Assembly: GCF_011326735.1 (NCBI RefSeq) | Contig: NZ_JAANCN010000001.1 | Coordinates: 1-64,000, forward strand | DNA: 64,000 nt | Source of the DNA: Phycicoccus endophyticus | Lineage (GTDB): Bacteria > Actinomycetota > Actinomycetes > Actinomycetales > Dermatophilaceae | Direction of reading: 5' to 3' | In this document: positions 26,584 to 35,591 of the stretch, in pieces | Layout of the letters: each line of letters opens with the position of its first letter | How positions within the stretch are numbered: position 1 is the stretch's first letter | Notes under the pieces: generated by a model | Database searches by the model: none | What the model saw: only the letters and a program-made list of their open reading frames with translations | What the model was told of the DNA's origin: nothing | Translations under genes and position numbers: made by a program

Positions 26584-27618
26584 ATGAGCGGATGGTCGCG
26601 CGGCTGGGTCCGGGGGAGGGACCTGGCGATCGACCTCGGCACCGCGAACACCGTCGTCTACGAGCGTGGGCGGGGCGTCGTCCTCGACGAGCCCTCGGTG
26701 GTCGCCGTCGCGGCCGGCACGAGCCGCCTGCTCGCCGCCGGGCGCCGCGCCAAGGACATGCTCGGGCGCACCCCGGAGACGGTCACCGCCCTGCGGCCGC
26801 TGCGGGACGGGGTGATCTCCGACGCCGACGTCACCGAGTCGATGATCCGCTGGTTCGTCGACCGGGTGGCCCCCTCGCGCCTCGTGCGCCCTCGCGTGGT
26901 CGTCTGCGTCCCGAGCGACATCACGAGCGTCGAGCGGCGGGCGCTCGAGGACGCGACCCTGCGCTCGGGGGCCCGTCGGGTGTACGTCGTCGAGGAGACG
27001 ATGGCCGCCGCGATCGGGGCCGGGCTGCCCGTCGAGGGCACCCAGGCCTCGATGGTCGTCGACGTCGGCGGTGGCACGACCGACGTCGGCGTCATCAGCC
27101 TCGGCGGCATCGTCACCTCCCGGACGGTGCGCATCGGCGGCGACGAGATCGACGAGGCGATCGTCGCCCACGTCAAGGCCGAGTACTCCCTCCTGCTCGG
27201 GGAGTCCAGCGCCGAGGCCCTGAAGATCGCCGCCGGGTCCGCCTTCCCGCTGCGCGAGGAGGTCCTCGAGCGGGTCCGGGGGCGTGACCTCGTCACCGGG
27301 CTGCCCAAGACGGTGGCCATCTCCTCGGCCGAGGTGCGCCGGGCGATCGAGACCCCGGTGGCCCAGATCGTCGAGCTCGTCCGCTCGGTGCTCGACGTCT
27401 GCCCGCCCGAGCTCGCCGGCGACGTCGTCGAGCGCGGCATCGCGCTGACCGGCGGCGGGGCACTGCTGCGAGGTCTGGACGAGCGGCTCACCCACGAGCT
27501 CGGCGTGCCCGTCCGGGCGGCCGAGGACCCCCTGCACGCCGTCGCCCGGGGGGCCGGGCGCTGCGTCGAGGAGTTCGGCACCCTCGAGCGCGTCCTCGTC
27601 GACACCCGGCGGCCGTGA
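26584..27618 (+). CDS. mreB: Rod shape-determining protein MreB
   Basis: A 344-residue actin-fold ATPase. Phosphate-1 motif in LAIDLGTANTVVYERG, phosphate-2 in VVDVGGGTTDVGVISLGG, adenosine motif in ALTGGGALLRGLDE, and VEETMAAAIGAGLPV. It forms membrane-bound filaments that direct lateral wall synthesis. MreB is present only in some actinobacterial lineages. It overlaps mreC by 4 nt. Confidence 0.95.
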   Translation: MSGWSRGWVRGRDLAIDLGTANTVVYERGRGVVLDEPSVVAVAAGTSRLLAAGRRAKDMLGRTPETVTALRPLRDGVISDADVTESMIRWFVDRVAPSRLVRPRVVVCVPSDITSVERRALEDATLRSGARRVYVVEETMAAAIGAGLPVEGTQASMVVDVGGGTTDVGVISLGGIVTSRTVRIGGDEIDEAIVAHVKAEYSLLLGESSAEALKIAAGSAFPLREEVLERVRGRDLVTGLPKTVAISSAEVRRAIETPVAQIVELVRSVLDVCPPELAGDVVERGIALTGGGALLRGLDERLTHELGVPVRAAEDPLHAVARGAGRCVEEFGTLERVLVDTRRP

Positions 27619-28442
27619 GGCGCGCGCCCACGCTCCGGAGGGTGGCCCTGGCCGCCGTGGCCCTCTCGGTGCTCGTCCTCCTCCTCGACGTCTCGGGTGC
27701 GGTCGACCTCGACCCCGCCCGACGGTTCGCGGCCGCCGGCCTCGGGCCGCTGGAGCGGGCCGTGGGCCCCCGGGAGGACGAGGTCTCCCGCCTGCGCGCC
27801 GAGACCACGCGGCTGAGCGCCCGGCTGGCCGACGCCGAGCGCGAGCTCGCCGACACCGCTCAGGCCCGGGCGCTGCTCGCGGACCCGGCGGTCGACGGGA
27901 TGCCGCTGGTCCTCGCGCGGGTCGTCGCCGTGGGCGACCCCGGCCCGGCCGGCCCCGAGCGGGTGACGATCGACGTCGGGACCCGTGACGGCGTCGAGGC
28001 CGACCGCACCGTGCTCTGTGCCGACGGGCTCGTCGGCCGCGTCGAGCGGGCCGGGCCGTGGACGAGCGACGTGCTCCTCCTCGGGGCCGCCGAGGTCACC
28101 GTCGGCGTGCGCGTCGGCACCGCCGGCACCCTCGGCGAGGCGTCGGGGACGGCTCAGCCGGGGGCCCCGGTGGCCGACCCGGGCACGTTGTCGCTGGCCC
28201 TGCTGGACACCGCGCCGCTGCGCCGCGGGGCGACGGTCCGCACCCTCGGCAGCCCCGGAGGGCGCCCCTTCGCCCCCGGCGTCCGCGTCGGTGTCGTCAC
28301 CCGCGTGCGCTCCGGCGCCGGCCGGCTCGCCGCCACCGGCGTCGTCACCCCGGCGGTCGACCCCGGCACGCTCGACGTCGTCGGGGTCGTCGTCGGCGCC
28401 AGCCGCAGCCGGCCGCGCCCGGCCGCGACGGGGGGCCGATGA
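27615..28442 (+). CDS. mreC: Rod shape-determining protein MreC
   Basis: A 275-residue protein with an N-terminal membrane anchor (residues about 10-28), a coiled coil (EVSRLRAETTRLSARLADAE, about 55-75) and the beta-rich MreC domain beginning at VLARVVAVGDPG. It bridges MreB/MreD and penicillin-binding proteins outside the membrane. The GTG start overlaps the mreB TGA; it overlaps mreD by 4 nt. Confidence 0.92.
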   Translation: MRRAPTLRRVALAAVALSVLVLLLDVSGAVDLDPARRFAAAGLGPLERAVGPREDEVSRLRAETTRLSARLADAERELADTAQARALLADPAVDGMPLVLARVVAVGDPGPAGPERVTIDVGTRDGVEADRTVLCADGLVGRVERAGPWTSDVLLLGAAEVTVGVRVGTAGTLGEASGTAQPGAPVADPGTLSLALLDTAPLRRGATVRTLGSPGGRPFAPGVRVGVVTRVRSGAGRLAATGVVTPAVDPGTLDVVGVVVGASRSRPRPAATGGR

Positions 28443-28930
28443 CAGGCCCCGCCGCTCTCCTGCTGCGGGCGCTCGCGCTGCTCGCGGCGGTCGTCCTCGC
28501 CGTGACGCTCGCCGCGCGGCACGTGGCCCCCGTGCCCGACCTCCTCCTCGTCCTCGTCGTCGCCTGGGCGCTGTGGCGGGGCCCGGTGGCCGGGCTGCTC
28601 GCCGGGCTCGCCGGTGGCTGGGTCCTCGACGTGGTCCCCCCGGGCGGGGGGCTCCTCGGCGCACACGCCCTCGTCTACGCCGCGGCCGGGGCGCTCGCCG
28701 GTCGGTGGCGGGTCGAGGGCCCGGTGGCCGCGCCCCGGGTCGCGGCCGTCGCGCTGGCGGCGGCCGTCGTCGTCGAGGGCCTGGCGGTGGTGCGGGCGCT
28801 GGCGGTCTCGGCGCCGGTCTCTCTCCTCGACGTCGCCGTCCGGTGCCTGCTCACGGCGAGTGCCGCGGCACTGGCCGTCCCGCTCGTCGTCGGTGCCGAG
28901 CGTGCGGCGCTGCGCAGGCGGTTCGGATGA
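28439..28930 (+). CDS. mreD: Rod shape-determining membrane protein MreD
   Basis: A 163-residue protein with five or so membrane spans and few polar stretches. Identity rests on position between mreC and mrdA and on MreD-like size and hydropathy (GPVAGLLAGLAGGWVLDVVP). It overlaps both neighbours by 4 nt. Confidence 0.88.
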   Translation: MTGPAALLLRALALLAAVVLAVTLAARHVAPVPDLLLVLVVAWALWRGPVAGLLAGLAGGWVLDVVPPGGGLLGAHALVYAAAGALAGRWRVEGPVAAPRVAAVALAAAVVVEGLAVVRALAVSAPVSLLDVAVRCLLTASAAALAVPLVVGAERAALRRRFG

Positions 28931-30921
28931 CGGACGTGGGCCGACACCGGGGCCGCCTGGCCGCCGCGTTCGTCGTCGTCGTGCTCGCCTTCGCCGGGCT
29001 CGCGACCCGGCTGGGCCAGGTGCAGCTCGCCGGTGCCGACGGCGTCTCGGCGCAGGCGTCCTCGCTCGACACCCGCACCGTCGTCGAGCCCGCCCTGCGC
29101 GGGCGGATCCTCGACCGCACCGGGCGGGTGCTCGCCGAGAACCGGGCGAGCACGGTGGTGACCCTCGAGCGGCGGGTCATCGCCGAGGACCGCCCGTCCG
29201 CCGAGGCCGAGGTCCGGGCGGTGGCCAGGGTGCTCGGGCTGCCCGCTGCCCGCCTGCTCGGGCGGACCTGGCTGTGCGGGGAGGAGGGGGCGCCGGCGGC
29301 ACCGACCTGCTGGTCCGGCTCGCCCCAGGTCCCGGTGCCGCTCGCGACCGGCGTCGACCCGCAGCGTGCGCTCGCGCTCGTCGAGCGGCCCGACCGGTTC
29401 CCCGGCGTGGCCGTCGACTCCGTCCCCGTGCGCGTCTACCCGCGCCCGGAGGGGGTGAGCGCCGCCCACGTCCTCGGCTACCTCGGGCAGGCCACCGCAC
29501 AGGAGGTCGCCGACGACCCCGACATCGGTGCCGGCGACCTCGTCGGGCGCTCGGGGCTGGAGCAGGAGTACGACGACGTCCTGCGCGGCACCCCGGGCCG
29601 GACGGTCGTCGCGGTCGACGCCCGGGGGCTCGTCACGGGGGTCGTCTCGCGGACCGAGCCGGTTCCCGGGCGCGACCTGGTCACCTCGCTCGACGTGGAC
29701 GCCCAGGCCGCCGCCGAGCGCGCCCTGGCCGACGCCATCGCCACCGACCGGGCCCGCGGCGGGGGCGGCCGGGCGGACTCCGGTGCCGTGGTGGCCCTCG
29801 ACGCCACGAGCGGTGCCGTCGTCGCCCTCGCCAGCGCCCCGACGTACGACCCGAACGTGTGGACCGGCGGGATCTCCGCGGCCGACTACGCCGACCTGAC
29901 CGACGAGGACGCGGGGACCCCCCTGCTCTCGCGCGCCACCGCCGTCGCCCTGCCCCCGGGCAGCACGGTCAAGCCCTCCTCCGTCGTCGCCGCGGTGCGC
30001 GCCGGCAACCCGCTCTCCGGGCTGTACGACTGCCCGGCGCAGTACCGCATCGGCGACCGGGTCTTCCGCAACCACGAGAGCTACGACCGGGGCCTGATGA
30101 GCCTGGAGCGCGCCGTGGAGACCTCGTGCGACACCGTCTTCTACGACGTCGCCTACCGGGCCTGGCAGGACCAGGGCGGGGTCTCGGCAGGCGTGGACGC
30201 CGCGGACCCGTTCGCCCGGGCGGCCCGGGGGTTCGGCCTCGGGACCCGGACCGGGGTCGACCTGCCCGGGGAGAGCGCCGGTCGGGTCCCGGACCGTGCC
30301 TGGCGGCGGCAGACCTGGGAGGCGAGCAAGGAGGAGCTGTGCCGGCGTGCCCGGGAGGGGTACCCCGAGGTGGCCGACGCCGCCCGCCGCCGCTACCTGC
30401 GGGCGGTCGCCCGGGAGAACTGCGCGTCGGGGTGGCAGCTGCGCGGGGGAGACGCCGCGAACCTCGCCATCGGGCAGGGCGACACCCTCGCGACGCCGTT
30501 GCAGCTGGCGGTCATGTACGCGGCGCTCGGCAACGGCGGCACCCGGCCGACCCCCCGGGTGGCGGCGGCCACGGTCGACACCTCCACCGGGGAGCGCACG
30601 GCCGTGCCGGCCGGCCCGCGGGTCTCTGCACCCCTGGACCGGCGCCTCGGGCGCTACCTGCGCCGGGCGCTGCGGGGGGTCGTGACGGACGGGACCGCGG
30701 CCCGGGTCTTCGCCGACGAGCCCGCGGACTGGCCGGTGGCGGGCAAGACCGGCACGGCGGAGCAGGTCGGGGAGCGGGACACCTCGTGGTTCGCGGCCTA
30801 CGCACCGGCGGACCACCCACAGTGGGTGGTCACGGCCGTCGTGCACCGCGGCGGCTACGGCGACGCCTCGGCGGCCCCGGCCGTCCAGCGGGTGCTGCTC
30901 GCCCTGCGCGGCCTGGGGTGA
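28927..30921 (+). CDS. mrdA: Penicillin-binding protein 2 (MrdA), class B transpeptidase
   Basis: A 664-residue protein with one N-terminal membrane helix (about 12-30), a PBP dimerisation domain (RGRILDRTGRVLAENRAS) and a transpeptidase domain. Catalytic motifs: Ser-x-x-Lys in PPGSTVKPSS, SCD in VETSCDTVFYD in place of SxN, and KTGTAE. It cross-links lateral-wall peptidoglycan with the Mre complex. The usual next gene, rodA, is missing here; lpdA follows under its own promoter. Confidence 0.94.
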   Translation: MTDVGRHRGRLAAAFVVVVLAFAGLATRLGQVQLAGADGVSAQASSLDTRTVVEPALRGRILDRTGRVLAENRASTVVTLERRVIAEDRPSAEAEVRAVARVLGLPAARLLGRTWLCGEEGAPAAPTCWSGSPQVPVPLATGVDPQRALALVERPDRFPGVAVDSVPVRVYPRPEGVSAAHVLGYLGQATAQEVADDPDIGAGDLVGRSGLEQEYDDVLRGTPGRTVVAVDARGLVTGVVSRTEPVPGRDLVTSLDVDAQAAAERALADAIATDRARGGGGRADSGAVVALDATSGAVVALASAPTYDPNVWTGGISAADYADLTDEDAGTPLLSRATAVALPPGSTVKPSSVVAAVRAGNPLSGLYDCPAQYRIGDRVFRNHESYDRGLMSLERAVETSCDTVFYDVAYRAWQDQGGVSAGVDAADPFARAARGFGLGTRTGVDLPGESAGRVPDRAWRRQTWEASKEELCRRAREGYPEVADAARRRYLRAVARENCASGWQLRGGDAANLAIGQGDTLATPLQLAVMYAALGNGGTRPTPRVAAATVDTSTGERTAVPAGPRVSAPLDRRLGRYLRRALRGVVTDGTAARVFADEPADWPVAGKTGTAEQVGERDTSWFAAYAPADHPQWVVTAVVHRGGYGDASAAPAVQRVLLALRGLG

Positions 30922-30941
30922 GCGGCGCGTCGACCGGCGGA

Positions 30942-30947
30942 TAGGCT
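30942..30947 (+). promoter_or_regulatory. -10 box of lpdA
   Basis: TAGGCT, 7 nt before the ATG of lpdA. Confidence 0.6.
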
Positions 30948-30954
30948 GAGCGCC

Positions 30955-32346
30955 ATGGCTGACTTCGACGTCGTGGTGCTCGGTGCTGGACCCGGTGGGT
31001 ACGTCGCGGCGATCCGCGCCGCGCAGCTGGGCAAGACGGTCGCGGTCGTCGAGAAGAAGTACTGGGGCGGCGTCTGCCTCAACGTCGGGTGCATCCCCTC
31101 CAAGGCGCTCATCAGGAACGCCGAGCTGGCCCACACCCTGCAGCACGACAAGGAGCTGTACGGCATCGAGGGCGAGGCGACGATGAAGTACGGCGTCACC
31201 CACGCGCGCTCGCGCAAGGTCTCCGCCGGCATCGTCCGGGGCGTCCACTTCCTCATGAAGAAGAACAAGATCGAGGAGATCGACGGCTGGGGCACGCTGA
31301 CCAGTGCCACCTCGATGGACGTGGCGCTGAACGACGGCGAGACCCGCAGCCTCACCTTCGACCACCTGGTCATCGCCACCGGTGCGGTCACCCGGATGTT
31401 GCCCGGGGTCGAGGTCAGCGAGAACGTCGTCACCTACGAGGAGCAGATCCTCGACGAGAACCTGCCCGGCTCCATCGTCATCGCCGGCTCGGGCGCCATC
31501 GGCGTCGAGTTCGCCTACGTCATGAAGAACTTCGGCGTCCAGGTGACGATCGTCGAGTTCCTCGACCGGATGGTCCCGACCGAGGACGAGGAGGTCTCCA
31601 AGGAGCTGCTCAAGCACTACAAGAAGCTCGGCGTCGACGTCCGCCTCGGGACCAAGGTGGAGTCGGTGGAGGACACCGGCAGCGGTGTCAAGGTCACCGT
31701 CTCCAAGGACGGCAGCGAGGAGGTGCTCGAGGCCGACAAGCTGCTCTCGGCGATCGGCTTCGCCCCCCGGACGCAGGGCTTCGGCCTGGAGTCCACCGGC
31801 GTGCAGCTCACCGAGCGCGGTGCGGTCGCCATCGACGAGTACTGCCGCACGAACGTCGAGAACGTCTACGCCATCGGCGACTGCACGGCCAAGCTCATGC
31901 TCGCCCACGTCGCCGAGGCGCAGGGTGTCGTCGCGGCCGAGCACCTCGCCGGGGCCGAGACGATGCCCGTCGAGTACGACTTCGTCCCCCGCGCCACCTA
32001 CTGCCACCCGCAGATCGGCTCCTTCGGGTACTCCGAGGCCCAGGCCAAGGAGAAGGGCTACGACGTCAAGACGGCCAAGTTCCCGTTCAGTGCCAACGGC
32101 AAGGCGATGGGGCTCGGCGACGGCGTCGGCTTCGTCAAGGTCGTCGCCGACGCCGAGCACAACGAGATCCTCGGCGCCCACATGATCGGCCCGGACGTCA
32201 CCGAGCTGCTGCCCGTGCTCACGCTGGCCCAGAAGTGGGACCTCACGGCCGACGAGGTGGCCCGCAACGTGTTCGCCCACCCGACGCTCTCCGAGGCGGT
32301 CAAGGAGACCGTCGAGGGCATCGCCGGCCACATGATCAACCTCTGA
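30955..32346 (+). CDS. lpdA: Dihydrolipoyl dehydrogenase LpdA
   Basis: A 463-residue flavoprotein disulfide reductase. FAD site [16 protein letters not shown]; redox-active disulfide [16 protein letters not shown] site [15 protein letters not shown]; second FAD motif [12 protein letters not shown]-terminal His-Glu dyad in [12 protein letters not shown]. It reoxidises lipoyl groups of the 2-oxoacid dehydrogenase complexes. No E1 or E2 gene is adjacent. Confidence 0.96.
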   Translation: MADFDVVVLGAGPGGYVAAIRAAQLGKTVAVVEKKYWGGVCLNVGCIPSKALIRNAELAHTLQHDKELYGIEGEATMKYGVTHARSRKVSAGIVRGVHFLMKKNKIEEIDGWGTLTSATSMDVALNDGETRSLTFDHLVIATGAVTRMLPGVEVSENVVTYEEQILDENLPGSIVIAGSGAIGVEFAYVMKNFGVQVTIVEFLDRMVPTEDEEVSKELLKHYKKLGVDVRLGTKVESVEDTGSGVKVTVSKDGSEEVLEADKLLSAIGFAPRTQGFGLESTGVQLTERGAVAIDEYCRTNVENVYAIGDCTAKLMLAHVAEAQGVVAAEHLAGAETMPVEYDFVPRATYCHPQIGSFGYSEAQAKEKGYDVKTAKFPFSANGKAMGLGDGVGFVKVVADAEHNEILGAHMIGPDVTELLPVLTLAQKWDLTADEVARNVFAHPTLSEAVKETVEGIAGHMINL

Positions 32347-32351
32347 GCGCG

Positions 32352-32723
32352 ATGGCGACCCAGCACGGCGACGTCGTCGACCTCGCGGAGAAGCTCGCTC
32401 TCTTCTCCGAGCACTGGGCGCCCAAGACCGTCGCCGAGGTCGGGGACGACGAGGTCAAGGTCGTCAAGGTCAAGGGCGAGTTCGTCTGGCACACGCACGA
32501 GGACGTCGACGAGCTCTTCCTCGTCCTCGCCGGTGTGCTGACCATCCAGCTTCGCGACGGTGACGTCGTCCTGCACCCCGGGCAGCTGTTCGTCGTCCCG
32601 CGGGGCGTCGAGCACTGCCCCCGGGCCGAGGAGGAGGTGCACGCGGTGATCATCGAGCCGCGCGGCGTCGTCAACACTGGCGACGCGGGCGGCCCGCTCA
32701 CCGCCACGGTCGAGCGGATCTGA
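32352..32723 (+). CDS. Cupin-domain protein
   Basis: A 123-residue single-domain cupin. Motif 1 is visible as GEFVWHTHEDVDELFLVLAG (His, His, Glu ligands) and motif 2 as PGQLFVVPRGVEHCPRAE (His ligand), so metal binding is likely. Substrate unknown. It begins 5 nt after lpdA and is probably co-transcribed with it. Confidence 0.85.
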   Translation: MATQHGDVVDLAEKLALFSEHWAPKTVAEVGDDEVKVVKVKGEFVWHTHEDVDELFLVLAGVLTIQLRDGDVVLHPGQLFVVPRGVEHCPRAEEEVHAVIIEPRGVVNTGDAGGPLTATVERI

Positions 32724-32798
32724 AGCCGCGGCGGGTCTGGCCGGCACGCCGGTCTCCTCGCTACGCTCTCGCCAGCCCTTCGCTGGAGAGGACGAGCG

Positions 32799-32963
32799 AT
32801 GCCCCGCAACGGTGACCGCCGGCTAGACCCCGAGACGGGTCGACCCGAGATCTTCTACGACCCACCGGGGGAGTGGGAGGTCCTGGACGTCGCGACGTCG
32901 CCGGGAGACCGACCGGTCGACGCCGACCGGCCTGACGAGCGCGGGCCGGACCCCTTGCTGTGA
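32799..32963 (+). CDS. Small acidic hypothetical protein (54 residues)
   Basis: An ATG start with GGAGAGGA about 6 nt upstream; a TACGCT -10 candidate is at 32762-32767. The product starts MPRNGDRRLDPETGRPEIFY and ends PDERGPDPLL. It is charged, proline-rich, and without membrane or known domain. Its TGA overlaps the GTG of the following membrane protein by 4 nt, which strongly supports it as a real translated gene coupled to its neighbour. Confidence 0.65.
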   Translation: MPRNGDRRLDPETGRPEIFYDPPGEWEVLDVATSPGDRPVDADRPDERGPDPLL

Positions 32964-34033
32964 GTGACGGTCCCGACCCGTCGTGGACGCTCTCGGCCAC
33001 GGTCCGGCCGGCCCGGCCCTCCGCGGGCCCGACATCGCCCGAGGACCCGACACTCCCCGCCCCCCGGGAGTGGGCGGCGGGCGCAGAGGCGGTGCGCACG
33101 ACCGTCCGGTGGATGGTGAGCGCACTCGCCGCCGTCGGTGCCCTGCTCTTCGCGAAGGGCTTCGTGGCCACCCCCCGGATCGACTGGCAGGAGCACCCGT
33201 GGCAGCTGAGCCTGGCGTTCGCCGCGGGTGTCGCCGGGCTGCTCGGCGTGGGGTGGCTCATCACGCTGGCGATGGGTGTGCTCCGACCCCAGATGTACGA
33301 GCTGACCCGGCTGCCGGCCGCCTTCGTGGCCGAGGTCGAAGGGGCCGGGGCAGGTGCGGTCCTGCCGGACGACTGCCCCACGGTGGCGCGCCTGCAGACG
33401 CGGCTGAACGCGGTGCGTCGCGCCCTCTACACCGTGGGCGAGGAGGTCAGCTCGGCCGAGGCGGCGCTTCAGCAGGGGGACCCACCGGCAGGGACCGCAG
33501 CCCGGCTGGAGGATCTCCAGCGGGAGCGCAGAGTGCTGCTGCACAACCTCGCGGTCTACCGGGCGGCCCGCGCCGACCTGCTCGACCGTGCCGAGTACTT
33601 CACCCTCTCCCGAGGCCTGTCCCGCTCGGCGACCCTCCGCATGGTCGGCGCGGGGGTCGTGGCGGCCACCGGTGGCATCGGCTTCCTGCTCGCCCTCTCG
33701 AGCTCCGGCACCGGTACCGCACCGGCGGTGCCGGCGGTCGGTGAGCTGGTCCGGGTGGACTCGGCGGCGGGTACCCGGCTGTGGACCCTGCTCGGCCTCG
33801 AGGCGTGCCAGGCCGAGTCCGGCACTCCTCGTGTCCCGGTCGTCGTCGGCGGGGGCGACGGCTCGTCCCGGTCGCCGTACACCGTGACCACGCTCCCGAC
33901 GGCGACCTGCCATGCCCAGACCTTCACCGTCACCGACTCCTCGGCCCTGGTCTCGGTGCCCGTGAGGACGACGCCCGAGACCGCTCCCGGCGACCTCGGC
34001 GGGACGCCTCGGGTGAGCGCTCGCACCTCGTAG
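32960..34033 (+). CDS. Membrane protein of unknown function (three predicted spans, helical cytoplasmic domain)
   Basis: A 357-residue protein. Hydrophobic spans at about 51-69, 83-107 and 228-247; between spans 2 and 3 a long charged helical region (about 140-220, including RLEDLQRERRVLLHNLAVYR); then a C-terminal domain of about 110 residues with Cys283 and Cys317 that could form a disulfide if outside the cell. A paired-helix-then-coiled arrangement recalls SLATT-type proteins, but I see no decisive motif. The GTG start overlaps the 54-residue gene. Function unknown. Confidence 0.72.
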   Translation: MSDGPDPSWTLSATVRPARPSAGPTSPEDPTLPAPREWAAGAEAVRTTVRWMVSALAAVGALLFAKGFVATPRIDWQEHPWQLSLAFAAGVAGLLGVGWLITLAMGVLRPQMYELTRLPAAFVAEVEGAGAGAVLPDDCPTVARLQTRLNAVRRALYTVGEEVSSAEAALQQGDPPAGTAARLEDLQRERRVLLHNLAVYRAARADLLDRAEYFTLSRGLSRSATLRMVGAGVVAATGGIGFLLALSSSGTGTAPAVPAVGELVRVDSAAGTRLWTLLGLEACQAESGTPRVPVVVGGGDGSSRSPYTVTTLPTATCHAQTFTVTDSSALVSVPVRTTPETAPGDLGGTPRVSARTS

Positions 34034-34085
34034 CCGGGGGGCGGGCGCCCTCCGTGCGCCGCCGGTCTGCGAGGAGAATGGCGCC

Positions 34086-35591
34086 ATGACGCCCGAGGAG
34101 TTCCGCACCGCCGGCCACGCGCTGATCGACTGGATCGCCGACCACCGCGCGCGTGTCCCCGATCTGCCGGTCGCGGCGCAGGTGCGGCCCGGCGAGGTGC
34201 GCGCCGCCCTTCCGGCGCACCCGCCGACGGCTCCGGAGGCGTTCGACGAGGTGCTGGCCGACCTCGAGGCGGTCGTCGTGCCCGGGGTGACCCAGACCCA
34301 GCACCCGGGCTTCTACGGCTGGTTCCCGAGCAACGCCGGTCTCGCCTCGGTCCTCGGCGACCTCGCCTCCGGTGGCCTGGGCGCGCTCGGCATCACCTGG
34401 CAGTCGGCGCCGGCGCTCACCGAGCTCGAGCAGGTCCTCACCGACTGGCTGCGCGAGCTGTGCGGGCTCTCGCCGCACTGGCGTGGCGCCATCCAGGACA
34501 CCGCCTCGACCGGCTGCCTCGTCGCGCTGCTCGCCGCCCGGGAGCGCGCCGGCGACGGCTGCGAGCACCGTGGCGGTCTCCAGGCTCTTCAGGCGCCGCT
34601 GGTCGTCTACACCTCGCCCGAGGCGCACAGCTCGGTGGCCAAGGGTGCGCTGCTCGCGGGCTTCGGTGCCGACAACCTCCGGCAGGTCGCCGTCGACCCC
34701 GCGACGTACGCCATGGACACCCAGGACCTGCGCCACGCGATGGCCGAGGACGCGGCCGCGGGCCGGGTCCCGGCGGCAGTGGTCGCCACGGTGGGCACGA
34801 CGGCGACGACGGCGATGGACCCGGTGCGGGCGGTGGTCGAGGTGGCCCGCGAGCACGGCGCGTGGGTCCACGTGGACGCCGCCATGGCGGGCTCGGCGAT
34901 GCTCCTGCCCGAGATGCGCCACCTCTTCGACGGCGTCGACTCCGCCGACTCCCTGGCGTGGAACCCGCACAAGTGGATGGGGACCGTCCTGGACACCTCG
35001 CTGCTCTACGTCCGCGACGTCGACCACCTCGTGTCGGTGATGTCGACGACGCCGAGCTACCTGCAGGCCGCGACCGACGAGCAGGTCGTCCAGTACAAGG
35101 ACTGGGGGATCCCGCTCGGTAGGCGCTTCCGCGCGCTCAAGCTGTGGTTCCAGCTGCGGCTCGACGGCGTCGAGTCCGTCCGGCACCGCCTGCGGCGCGA
35201 CCTCGCCAACGCGCGCTGGCTGGCGGCACAGGTCGAGGCCGAGCCGGGGTGGCGGGTCCTGGCGCCGGTCACGCTGCAGACCGTGTGCATCCGGCACGAG
35301 CCGGAGGGCCTGACGGGCGACGCCCTCGACGCGCACACGCTGGCCTGGGTCGACGCTGTCAACGCCACGGGCCGGGCCTTCCTCGGCGCGAGCCGGCTCG
35401 AGGGCCGCTGGATGGTGCGGGTGAGCATCGGCGCCGAGGCCACCGAGCGCGGGCATGTCGAGCAGCTGTGGCAGCTCCTGCGGGAGACGGCGAGCGGGTC
35501 ATCCGGCTCCGAGCGCCCCGGGCAGGGGCTCGGAGTGGACCACGGTGAGGCCGGAGACCGCGCGGGTGAGGACGACGTAGAGACGCCGTAG
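34086..35591 (+). CDS. Pyridoxal-dependent aromatic-L-amino-acid decarboxylase family protein
   Basis: A 501-residue group II decarboxylase. Substrate/PLP region TQHPGFYGWFPSNAG, TASTGCLVALLAAR, VYTSPEAHSSVAKGA, HVDAAMAGSAMLLPE and the PLP-binding Lys in AWNPHKWMGTVLD. It would make amines such as tryptamine, phenylethylamine or dopamine; the substrate cannot be read off. The conserved part ends near EQLWQLLRETAS. The last 31 codons run antisense through the convergent helD-like gene, giving an unusual 93-nt overlap and a low-complexity tail. Confidence 0.9.
   Translation: MTPEEFRTAGHALIDWIADHRARVPDLPVAAQVRPGEVRAALPAHPPTAPEAFDEVLADLEAVVVPGVTQTQHPGFYGWFPSNAGLASVLGDLASGGLGALGITWQSAPALTELEQVLTDWLRELCGLSPHWRGAIQDTASTGCLVALLAARERAGDGCEHRGGLQALQAPLVVYTSPEAHSSVAKGALLAGFGADNLRQVAVDPATYAMDTQDLRHAMAEDAAAGRVPAAVVATVGTTATTAMDPVRAVVEVAREHGAWVHVDAAMAGSAMLLPEMRHLFDGVDSADSLAWNPHKWMGTVLDTSLLYVRDVDHLVSVMSTTPSYLQAATDEQVVQYKDWGIPLGRRFRALKLWFQLRLDGVESVRHRLRRDLANARWLAAQVEAEPGWRVLAPVTLQTVCIRHEPEGLTGDALDAHTLAWVDAVNATGRAFLGASRLEGRWMVRVSIGAEATERGHVEQLWQLLRETASGSSGSERPGQGLGVDHGEAGDRAGEDDVETP

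Noticed and set aside
35500-35591. Conserved C-terminal domain of the decarboxylase
   Set aside because: The tail is low-complexity (Gly, Glu, Asp) and lies antisense to helD; it looks like read-through rather than a domain.
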